Below, piece by piece: positions 23,256-34,000 of a stretch of 64,000 nucleotides of DNA (positions within the stretch are counted from its first letter, which is position 1; each line of letters begins with the position of its first letter). The translations under genes and the position numbers were made by a program. The notes below the pieces were generated by a model. That model was not told where the DNA came from. It did no database searches and saw only the letters and a program-made list of their open reading frames with translations. The DNA is from Ciona intestinalis (taxonomy: Eukaryota; Chordata; Ascidiacea; Phlebobranchia; Cionidae): NCBI RefSeq assembly GCF_000224145.3, contig NW_004190397.2:291033-355032 (forward strand). Direction: 5' to 3'.

Positions 23256-26200
23256 ATGGCGTTCCGAGTTCCCAAAGCACCAGGTTTTGCCCAAATGTTA
23301 AAAGACGGCGCAAAGGTAAATTTTATGTCATAGATTGATAAAAAAATTACCCAATATTTATAAGTTTCGTTTTCGTATATATATATATATATATATATGT
23401 TTGTAGTCATGATCGGAAAGTTAATATTTATGCTGAAAACAACAAATATGCAAGAAATGACTATGATGACGTCATTTAAATAACAGAATACCGAAACGTT
23501 TAATTAGATTCGTATAAAAAGGATTTGAAATTCTCTATAGTGCATTCCTACTTATAACAAATATAAGCAATATCTCCATGCGTATTACACTCTAAAATAA
23601 AACACTAGCAAATTTATAATTTAATATGTTCTGATTTAACTCTTCTGCTCTTACAGAACTTTCAAGGCCTTGAAGAAGCTGTGTATCGTAACATCAAAGC
23701 TTGCAAAGAGCTTTCAAAAACCACTCAGTCAGCATTTGGACCCCATGGTAAAAAAACTTGGGTGCTAGTGAAGAGTCTTCCACCACCAACCACTAACACT
23801 TTCCACCAGCCTATTCTGCTATGAACCGGAAGATTCTTCACTAGTGCCAAAACTTCATTTTAGAAAAACATGTGTTGTTTGTATCTATATATATATGTTT
23901 AAAACTATAAGATCATTAGATTTATGTCCTTTTTACATCAAGAAACTTAATGCTCATTGTTTTAACACCTTACTAATCGTTTGCCCAAATTACAAAGTTA
24001 TAAATATCCACATATTTGCATATTCTATGCCATGTAAACAGCCACCAATCTGCAAAATATGGCAGTTCCTGGCAAGATCTGCATAGCACTTACAGTTTTA
24101 AGCTACGTTAAGAAATCCTATTTAATTTAATACAGTTTTTTTTTCATTGTTTAACCAATTGGCGTGTGTGGGACCAATTTTGGCGTGCATAACCAAAAGT
24201 TCGTAAACAAAATCGCTTGTGCACATGCCATACTCTGCAGATTGGGCCACGAGATGTATGAAATAGAACACCCATGTTATAAACCGTCTGTAGCCATGTG
24301 AAGATAAATAACTTACATTGTATTTACCTTTACCTATTTATTTCAAGGAATGAATAAGATGGTTATCAACCACATTGAAAAACTCTTTGTAACAAATGAT
24401 GCTGCTACTATACTGAAAGAATTGGAGGTAATATCACTAATGTATTTTTTCAGGTAGATTTTAGCATGCTGTATATGCATTACTGCATAAAGAATATAAG
24501 CATATGTGTGCAATGTTGCTAAAATAATTACCCACAAAGTAACATACATGGTAACTCATAAGCTGGCACGAGGTGTATATGAAACAGAACACCCGTGTTA
24601 TAACAACTGTCGTTTTCCGCCCACGCGAGCATAAAGCAAGCTACATTAGTTTATTGATACATTAAAATCTATGAATTTGCAAAGGTCCAAAATAGAAAAA
24701 TAAATATGCAAGAGCACGAAACTAGTGGGCCCTTTTATACAGTAAATTTAATCAATTATATAAACAGGTTCAACACCCAGCAGCCAAGATGGTGGTCATT
24801 GCCTCACAAATGTGTGAACAAGAAGTAGGAGATGGAACAAACTTTGTCCTCATTTTCGCAGGTCAGTTAGTTAGCAAAGCTATGCAAATTTTACTTAGAG
24901 GTAATGGGTTCAAAGCTCTTCGCTGCTACCATTGTGGGCGTATGTGTCCTTGGACAAAACACTTAACGGCAACTGCTCCAACTGTGGGCGTATGTGTCCT
25001 TGGGCAAAACAGTTAACGTCAATTGCTCCAACCTAGTGGTCACTAATGGGTTGTCCAAATTATTAGCCATACATAAAAATTAAAAAAAAATTAAAAAAAT
25101 AATTATCCACAAATTTACATACTTGGTAACTTGTAAACTGGCCCAAGGTGTATGAAACAAAACACCTGTGTTTAATGACTTTCGTTTTCTGGCCACGCGA
25201 GAATACAGTGAGTTTTACATTTATTCATTTATACAAGTTTATAATTATTTGAATTTTTTGTTTACTACCAAATCAAATGGGAGAGACGAGAAATTGGAAC
25301 AAAACTGTGTCCCATCTTTCCCCACCCTACTATACAACATTTTTCTCACAAATTACTATTTCAGGAGCAATGTTAGCACTTGCAGAAGAACTTCTTAGGA
25401 TGGGACTTTCTGTGCCAGAGGTTACTGAAGGTTTTGAGGCAGCTTGTGATAAAGCTGTGGAGATTTTACCAGGTCAATACTATATAATTATATATTATTC
25501 TTTGTGGGTGAGGTCCTTGTCAAGGACCTGGGATTTAGCCCAGATTTGGCCCATTACCCCAACACCTGGAAAACCCTTTTAAGTGTTTCATGCAACCCAT
25601 ACTCAACCTTGCAGAAAAAGTGAAAATCATGCACTCATACAGGCATTAAGACTGTTCATTTTCCTATTTTACATTTTTTGTTAACATATTACATATCTAC
25701 CAATATGTACGAGTTCACCAGCGCAAATGAATTTTCCCCTTGTTATAAAATTAAATTTACTTTTTCGCCCAAACAACTTTTTATTAAATAATGTAATGAA
25801 TATAACATGTGGTAATTAGCCTATTCTGGCCTAAATCCTAGGACCCATTGCATGCCACGCTGTAGGACCTCACCTATATAGAATAGCCTAGAATGTGCAT
25901 ATGCAAAGTTAGGGTAATGGTCCAACTCTGGCATAAATCCGAGGACTCATAGCGTGCCTTGGTGCAGGACCTCACCCATATAGAACAGAATACGAATTTA
26001 ACATCCAAAATGGCAAACTTTTTAAAATACCATTGGTTTGTATTTACAGACCTGGTTTGCAACACTGTGCCAGACCTTCGAGATCTTAATGTTGTAACTA
26101 AAGCATTGAAAACATCACTGGCAAGCAAACAGTATGGAAACGAAGATTTTCTTTCAAAGTTAATTGCTGAAGCTTGTGGTAAGTTTTGGGTAAAATATGT

Positions 26201-29200
26201 GCTGACACACATGGTATATTCATACACCTCAATGCTCACTGTTAAGTTATAACATGAGGCTTCTTATACACCAGATACACATTGTGTATTCATACACCTC
26301 GTGCTCACTGTCAAGTTATAACATGGGTGTCTTCTTATAAACAAGACACACATAGTGTATTCATACACCTCATGCTCACTGTCAAGTTTTAACATGGGTG
26401 TCTTTTTATACAACAGGCACACATGGTGTATTCATACACCTCATGTTTACTGTCAAGTTATGACATGGGTGTCTTCTTATACACCAAACGCACATGGTGT
26501 ATAAATGAACCTTATGCTCACTGTGGAATTGTAACATAGGCCAAAACATATACACGAATACTTATTATAACAATACACATCCCTATTACAGTTGGAATAC
26601 TGCCACCAAATCGCATCCAGTTCAACGTAGATAACATTCGTGTGATCAAACTACTCGGATCTGGAGTTCATTCGTCACAACTTGTCAACGGAATGATGTT
26701 TTTAAGAGAATGTGAAAGTAAGTGTAACTATTAAAGGGGTGTTAGGTCCGGTTTGAGAATACTGTTTGAGACTTATGTGTGTCTTTGGGCAGACCTTTTT
26801 AGGTGTGTGTTTTTGGGCAGACTTTTTTGGGTGTATGTGTCTTTGGGCAGATCTTTTTGGGTGTATGTGTCTTTGGTCAGATCTTTTTGGGTGTATGTGT
26901 CTTTGGTCAGACCTTTTTGGGTGTATGTGTCTTTGGTCAGATCTTTTTGGGTGTATGTGTCTTTGGTCAGATCTTTTTGGGTGTATGTGTCTTTGGTCAG
27001 ACCTTTTTGGGTTTATGTGTCTTTGGTCAGATCTTTTTGGGTGTATGTGTCTTTGGTCAGATCTTTTTGGGTGTATGTGTCTTTGGTCAGATCTTTTTGG
27101 GTGTATGTGTCTTTGGTCAGATCTTTTTGCCTGTATGTGTCTTTGGGCAGACATTTTCGGGGGTATGTGTCGTTGGGCAAATCTTTTTAGGCGTATGTGT
27201 CCTTGGGCAAAATCTTAACACTTATTGCTCCAAACGGTCACTAATCGTTGGTAACACCCTGGGTGTTGGGGACCAACTTAGGTAGCTTTTTAATAGACCA
27301 ACTTAGGCTTGAAACTGAGGTCCCATGACTGGCTACACCCCTAAGATTTCATCCCTAAGTTATATTTTCTTCCAATTAAATGTAAATATGTTTTTTTAAA
27401 AGCGTTTTTTAACAACTGTTGTTTTGTCGCTATATCCTTTTTTCAATTAAAATATTTCTAAATCTTTGCTACCGTAATCGAAGAGACAAATAAAGTTATT
27501 ATTATATTTGTCGTTTTTTTAGGCGACTTAAAGAATATTAAAGGCGCAAAAGTAGCGGTATACACTTGTCCTTTTGATATGCTTAATACTGAAACTAAAG
27601 GCACAGTATTGCTGAAGAATGCACAGGAATTGCTCAACTTTAGCACGGGAGAAGAAAACATTCTGGATGCTGTGAGTTATATGATCTTTATGTGGGTTAT
27701 GATCTTTATGTGGGTTCAAAATAGTGCAAGCCAAAAAGGGGCATAGGTGCCCTTTTAGTATTTAAGAGTTTGGACCCACTTTTTGTGCTGCTACCATTGC
27801 GGCGTATGTGTCCTTGGGCAAGACACTCATCGACAATTTCTCCAACCCAGTGGTCACTAATGGGTTGTCTAAATTATCAGCTATTATTAAATAAATCCCA
27901 CAAAAAAAATAACCCATAAAGTAACATACATGGTTACTCGTAAGCTGGCACGAGGTGTATGAAACAGAACACCCATGTTATAACAATCGTCGTTTTTTGG
28001 CCATGCGAGGATAAAGTAAGTTACAATCATCCATATATTCAACACAATTTATAGTCTATAATAGACAATTATATAATTTTTTTTCAGCAAGTTAAAGCCA
28101 TCGTGGATACTGGTATTAATGTGATCGTGTCTGGTGGAAAAGTCTCTGATCTAGCTCTACATTTCGCCAACAAACACAAGATTATGGTGGTTAGACTTAA
28201 CTCAAAGTGGGACCTCAGGAGACTTTGTAAAACTATCAATGCTACTGCTTTGCCGAGACTGGTAAGTGTGACAGTTATTTGGCTGTGATTTGATGCAGTG
28301 TGTGGATAAGCAGACATGAATTTTCCTTGGTTATTTGTATTTTCGTGGCTGGGAACTTGAGTGGCTTATTCATTGCCACAGTAAAGTTTCTGAAGCTATT
28401 CCAGTGTGTGGATAAGCAGGCATGAATTTTGGTTGGTTTTGTCATTTATTTTATGGGTGGGAACTTGAGTGGCTTATCCATGGTTTCCACTCCCATGCCA
28501 CCAGTCGAACTATTCTTGATTTATCAGTATAGCACTGTAGTGGTACAGTTGTTAGAGCACTCACCTCTAGACAAGAGGGTACAGGTTTGAGGCTAAACGC
28601 TGCCACCACTAGAGTAACAAAATCGCGCATTAGGTACATAAAACAGAACACCCGTGTTATAACGATTATCGGGGTAATAGGTCAACCCTGGCCTAAACCC
28701 TAGGTTCCATGGCGCACTGCAGAACCTCACCCACATAGAATATAAATATAAAGACTATCATTGCCCCACTACGCAAGAAAAATAAGTTACATTCATCCAC
28801 CAGACGCCACCTACACCAGAAGAGGCAGGTCACTGCAGTATCGTACGTCAAGACGAGATTGGTGACCGTAGTGTGGTCATTTTCGAGCATTCATCAAAAG
28901 AAGACACTAAAATATGCTCTCTGGCGCTCCGTGCGGCCACTGAGAATATTCTAGATGACCTGGAAAGGGCAGTAGATGACGGAGTCAATAATTTCAAAGT
29001 CATTACAAGGGTAAGTTTGCTGTTTTTCATGTTTGGGTATTTGTAGCTTGTAATGTGTTCTACAATAACTCATAAACAGGCACTGCCATGCCACTCAAGC
29101 TATAGTTCTGTGGGGTAAGACGGGACACGTTTAGCACATAATATCTAAATATCCTGGTTGTGTTTTAAACAATTAACAACGGTCTATGGGAGTCGTGAGG

Positions 29201-30784
29201 ATACAGTTTTATAATTCTTTGAATATTCTTTGTTTACTACCAAATGGGACGGGAAAATAGAATGAAAATGGTTCCCATCTTTCACTGGCGTACTATATAT
29301 ATATTTCTTTGTTTGTTCTTATAACTTATAAGCAGTCTGGTTGTTGGGGGTAATGGGCCAAATCCTAGGTTCTCTAACCTGGCCCTTACCCATGTAGACT
29401 ACAATAAGTTGTTACAATAGGTTGTGTTGTTATATGTTACAAAACAAATTTTCGGCAGGTATTAAAAACACGCAATGGGTAAAAACTACTTTAAAAATAT
29501 TCAATAAAAATGCATGAAACTGTTGATGTTAAAAGTATGATACTGTACCTCTATTGTAACATTATCTTCAATATCTTGTAAAAACTACCCAAATGGGTAA
29601 AATTACTTAAAAAAGTATTGAATAAAAAAGCTATAATGCAGTACATAGGCGCCAAACCTGGGGTGGCAGGGTGGCCAGGCCAACCCTGGAATTCCCTGCA
29701 CTGTGTTATTTAGTAAACATTATAATCAATAATTTCAATTTTGTTTCATAAGAATGGGTGACTTTATAGCTGTGCCTCCCCTGTATTTTCAAAAGTTTGG
29801 CGCCTATGATGCAGTACCACTATTGTAACATTTTTTTACTTTTCATAGGACCAGAGACAGGTTCCTGGAGCAGGAGCTTGCGAGATAGAACTCGCGAAAA
29901 GAATTGCAAAGTTTGGGGAATCCTGTCCGGGGTTGGAGCAATATGCGATTAAAAAGTTTGCGCAAGCATTAGAGGTGGTACCTCGCGCTCTCGCTGAAAA
30001 TGCTGGCTTGAATCCTACTCAAGTAGTCTCTAAGTTGTATGCAAGTCATCAGGTAATAGAAGTTACATGTATGGTAACTCATAAGCTGGCACAAGATGTA
30101 TGAAACAGAACACTTGTGTTATCATGACTGTCGTTTTCCAGCCGCGCGAGGATAAAGCTACATTTGTTCTTTTATTTATTTTATAATTGTGTATAAGGTT
30201 ACATATACGATAACTCATAAGCTGGCACAGGGTGTATGAAACAAAACACCTGTGTTATAAAGACTATTGTTTTCCAGCTACACGAAGATAAATAAGTTAC
30301 ATTAAATAAATCGTCTCACAAACGTAAAACAACTTGCTCTGCTCTGTCATGTAAGGATAGATAACAATTAGCATCGCTCTACGGGAGTTGTGAGGATACG
30401 GTTTTATATTTCTTTGAATGTTTTTTTTTACTACCAAATGAAACGAAGAAAAAATGAATAAAAAAGTGTCCTATCTTTCCCCACCCTACTATATATATAT
30501 ATATATATTTCTTTCTTTTTTCTTTATAACTCAAACTTACCAAAAATCACCCGTAGGAGGATAATGGATCAAACAAAGGAGTTGACATCGAAACAGGCGA
30601 CGTTATCGACGCAGCAGAAGAGGGAATTCTCGACCAGTACCTGACCAAGCATTGGGCTATAAGGCTGGCCACTAATGCAGTGGTGACCGTTCTCAGTGTT
30701 GACCAGATAATTATGGCAAAAGCAGCTGGCGGGCCCAAGCCACCAAAACAGGGCGGAGATTGGGATAAAGATGACGACGAATAG
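23256..30784 (+). CDS. CCT8: T-complex protein 1 subunit theta (chaperonin CCT8)
   Basis: One of eight subunits of the cytosolic group II chaperonin (CCT/TRiC), which folds actin, tubulin and other proteins using ATP. Twelve exons: 23256-23315, 23657-23747, 24348-24427, 24768-24861, 25365-25472, 26050-26178, 26592-26717, 27523-27671, 28088-28261, 28804-29010, 29849-30052, 30557-30784. They total 550 codons including stop, against 548 residues in human. The N-terminus has VPKAPGFAQMLK, the ATP-site GDGTN motif sits in exon 4, WDLRRLCKT and the VDDGVN segment follow, and the acidic tail ends WDKDDDE-stop. The equatorial-domain motif usually written PGGGA reads PGAGA here, a small change I do not regard as damaging. 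Intron 2 carries a hAT-like MITE, and intron 7 a 30-bp minisatellite that produces long false open frames. Confidence 0.97.
23761..23848. mobile_element. hAT-like MITE (88 bp), CCT8 intron 2
   Basis: Terminal inverted repeats GGTGCTAGTGAAGAGTCTTC and, on the other strand, GGCACTAGTGAAGAATCTTC. Flanked by 8-bp repeats AAAACTTG/AAAACTTC (one mismatch). Inserted 13 bp after a splice donor. An 8-bp target duplication is typical of hAT elements. Confidence 0.75.
24895..25225 (+). mobile_element. SINE with internal duplication, CCT8 intron 4
   Basis: The segment GTGGGCGTATGTGTCCTTGG occurs twice, 68 bp apart: an early step of the amplification seen in CCT8 intron 7. Confidence 0.75.
25800..25995. 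repeat. Short dispersed repeat (GGCCTAAAT family), two copies, CCT8 intron 5
   Basis: TCTGGCCTAAATCCTAGGAC and CCTCACCCATATAGAACAGA; other copies at 120-195, 14990-15060, 28675-28745, 52890-53050, 57140-57325, 60550-60725, 63380-63450. About 90 bp, no clear termini. Confidence 0.65.
26205..26535. repeat. 71-bp minisatellite, CCT8 intron 6
   Basis: Four to five units, starting about 25 bases after the exon at 26178 and filling most of the 413-bp intron. Confidence 0.85.
26780..27215. repeat. 30-bp minisatellite, about 14 copies, CCT8 intron 7
   Basis: Unit GTGTATGTGTCTTTGGTCAG followed by ATCTTTTTGG, with higher-order alternation of ATC and ACC variants. It resembles the SINE internal segment GTATGTGTCCTTGGGCAAGA. 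The 30-bp period keeps several frames open, giving repetitive non-coding ORFs. Confidence 0.9.
27779..28045 (+). mobile_element. SINE, 5'-truncated, CCT8 intron 8
   Basis: Body GTATGTGTCCTTGGGCAAGA through tail AAGTTACAATCATCCAT. Confidence 0.75.
28300..28485. repeat. Two-copy repeat (about 95 bp), CCT8 intron 9
   Basis: GTGTGGATAAGCAGACATGA and GGGAACTTGAGTGGCTTAT occur twice. A reverse-orientation relative lies at 19431-19530. Confidence 0.7.
29108..29300. mobile_element. TIR MITE, CCT8 intron 10
   Basis: Left end eroded (GGGGTAAGACGGGACACG); interior and right end (CCCATCTTTCACTGGCGTAC) clear. Confidence 0.7.
30350..30495. mobile_element. TIR MITE, left-truncated, CCT8 intron 11
   Basis: From ACAATTAGCATCGCTCTACG to CTTTCCCCACCCTACTATA. 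Confidence 0.7.
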
Positions 30785-30788
30785 ATTG

Positions 30789-30918
30789 TGACGTCATAGG
30801 GTGATGACGTCATTAAAATTTGGCGTTGTTACTTTATACTCGTGGTATTTTGCCGTTGATTGATTTGATGACGTTTTTCGTGACGTCGTTGCTTCATGAC
30901 GTCATTGTCGTGACGTCA
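30789..30918. promoter_or_regulatory. Cluster of four TGACGTCA palindromes
   Basis: Perfect CREB/ATF-type palindromes at 30789-30796, 30805-30812, 30897-30904 and 30911-30918, with near-matches at 30879 and 30881, all directly after the CCT8 stop and in the convergent junction with the CXorf65-like gene. Confidence 0.5.
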
Positions 30919-31090
30919 TTAGACTTTGTTCCCCATATACTTGTAGCATGGCGTTGAGCATGTTTGATTTTGTGTTTTGTACGCGTCCATTTAATATTTG
31001 CGCGTTTCTATTAGACAGAAAATTCAAGTTTTGATAAAAATTTCGTCGCAAAAGTGAATTAAATGCGATTTCAATGTTTAATACCAAGTT

Positions 31091-34000
31091 TCACTTGGTT
31101 TGCAAGTTTCGCACCACATTTGCGAATGTTCGGTTTGACTGCGATGTGATGCTAAGCCGATGATCTCTCCTGCCGGGAAGCAGGCTCGTTTTCCCCGTAG
31201 GAGATCTGTCTGTACCCCGACCTCCTCGCCGCTTGTTTGAGCGCTCAATTGTGCGAAGAACGGTGTCAATTCGACCTGCAAGTCGATTTTATTCACAAAT
31301 ATTCAAGGTATGCCAAAGGTTTTTAGTTAAATTTCCCGAAATTTTACATAAATTAAAGTTTCTAACTTTGAAAATATTGGTATCTTTGGAAAAATACGCA
31401 GTTTTATTAGATTAGGTGACAGATTTTTCAGTCAAAATTTGTAAAAAAATTATATTTACGTTTTAACTCCAACGGTGTCTTTGCAAGTAGAGGAACTGCT
31501 TCTTTTATAACACCGCTATGGGTACCTGTATTTAACACTAAGTTAAAAACGTCTTTTGAATGTTTGATAAACCATATTAAAATATGATATAATAATGGTA
31601 AGATGGGACACATTTTCATTTTATTTACTCAGCCCATTTGATAGCAAACAAAGAACATTCAAAGAATTATTAAACTGTATGCTCAGAACTCCCATAAACC
31701 GTTGTTAATTGTTAAAACTCGATCAGGATATTTGGATATTACGTGCTAAAGGCGTCTCGACTTTTCCTATCCCACTAAGTAATAATTGAATGCAATATAC
31801 ATAAGTTGGTCCATTAGCCTTTTACAATCTATATCTATGTAGATTGTAAACCGTGGGATAGTGGTTAGCGCGCATGCCCGTAACCCAGATTCACCAGAGG
31901 TAATGGGTTCAAGACTCGTCGCTGCTACCATTGTGGGCGTATGTGTCTTTGCGCAAGACACTTAACGACAATTGCTCCAACCCAGTGGTCACTAATGGGT
32001 TGTCTAAATTATCAGCCATACAATAAAAAATCCCAAAAAAATAATCACCCAAAAAGTAACATATACATGGTAACTTGTAAGCTGGCAACGAGGTGTTAAA
32101 CCCGTGTTATAACAGACTGTCGTTTTCCGGCCACGCCGAGGATAAAGTAAGTTACATTCACTTCGTATGTACTATGTTACATACGTTTCACTTTGCAGAA
32201 TAGGTAAGTCGCTCGGTCGTTGACAAAGTTCCGAACTTTAGTCATCGGGTCTTTGTTGCAGAATTCCAAAGGTGCATGTCCTTCGTCCAGCAAATCAAAG
32301 CAAGCTAAAGGTATAACGTTTTATTTTATTAACTGTGAGATTGGCTAGATTTAGTTCGGGAAAATAGGCTAAATGGCGCCCCTATTGTGGGCGCTTATAT
32401 GCCTTTGAAATATATATAGTAAAGTGGAGAAAATGGGACACATTTTTGTTTTATATTTTCTTACCATTTAGAAATACATGATCAGGATATTTGGATATTA
32501 TGTGCTAAAAGTGGCCCATACTACTCGTCGCTACTATATCGCAGATTTGGCAAGACATTTAACGTAAATTGCTCCGACCCAGTAGTGGTAACTCGTAAGC
32601 GGGCACTGGATATATGAAACAAAACACCCGTGTTATAACCACTGTGCTCGCAATGCGAGAATAAATAAGTTACATTCATTTTTATATAGTAGGGTGGGGG
32701 ACGGGACCCCTTTAGCACAAAATACCCTGATCGTGTTTCAAACAATTAACAACAGTATATGGGAGTCGTGGGGATAACGGTTTTATAATTCTTTAATTTT
32801 TCTTTGTTTACTACCAAATGGAACGAAAAAATGGAATGAAAGAGTGTCCCATCTTCCCCTACCCACTATATATACAGTATGATGGGGGGAGATGGGACAC
32901 TTTTTAACTATATTTTTTCGTCCCATTTAGTAGTAAACAAGGAACATTCAAAGAAATATGAAACTGTGTCCTCATGACTTTCATAGACCGTTGTTAATTG
33001 TTTAAAACACGATCAGGATATTTGGATATTATGTGCTCAAGGTGTCCCATCTTCTTCCACCCTACTATACTATTTTACAGAAACAATATATGTAATCGCA
33101 TCTTACTAAACAGTTTCGGCTGGAGTGGATTTAAATCTCGTTTCAATCTATCTTCTTTCGTTGGCGAAGGCGGTTTCTCAACTATAGGCGGCCCAGTAAT
33201 TATTATGTCTTCGTCAAACTGCCAGCCGTCCGCCACATAACGTGCCCTATAAGAAGTTATCCCTTTTGGTAAGTTTATGAATGTAATTTATTCTCGATTA
33301 GGGAGCAAGGACAGTCGTTATAACACGGGTGTTTTGTTTCATACACCTCATGCCAGCTTATGAGTTACCAAGTATGTTACTTTGTGGGTGTTTTTTTTGG
33401 GGAGGATTTTTATATATAGCAGATAATTTGGACAGCCCATTAGTGACCACTGGGTTAGAGCAATTAACGTTAAGTGTCTTGCCAAAGGACATATACGCCC
33501 ACAATGGTAGCGGCGACGAGCCTCGAACCGGTGGGCATATAAGCGGCATAGTTTTTAATAACTTTTAAAGTTACATGCGTCGTAACTCGAAGCTGGCATG
33601 AGGTATAAAAATAATTCAACATTTTGGAGTCGCACCGTCACTTGAAGATAAAAAAGTGTTATTTATTAGTTTACTAATTACTAATGGTTTATATCTCAAT
33701 AATCATTAAGTTATAAAACAGCTTTTTAAAACTTTTTATAGGGTAGTGTGCGGAAGAAGGGACACCTTTTCATTCTATTTTCTCGTCCTTATGATTCCCA
33801 TAGACCGTTAATTATTGTTTAAAACACGATCGGAATATTTAGGTAATGGGCGCTAAAGGTGTCCCGTCCTTCCCGCCCTACTAGATACACAAATGAAAAC
33901 CTGTACCGCTACACTATCAGTTTATATTTAAAACTATATGAACGTTCGTACCTTAGGTGTAAAAACAAATGCAATATTGCGCAATCTACGTTGACAAGAA

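Noticed and set aside
26702..27285. Three overlapping 145-160 codon open frames (FGCMCLWSDL-type and reverse RHIHPKRSDQ-type repeats)
   Set aside because: They are produced by the 30-bp intronic minisatellite, whose period is a multiple of three; no splice context and inside CCT8 intron 7.
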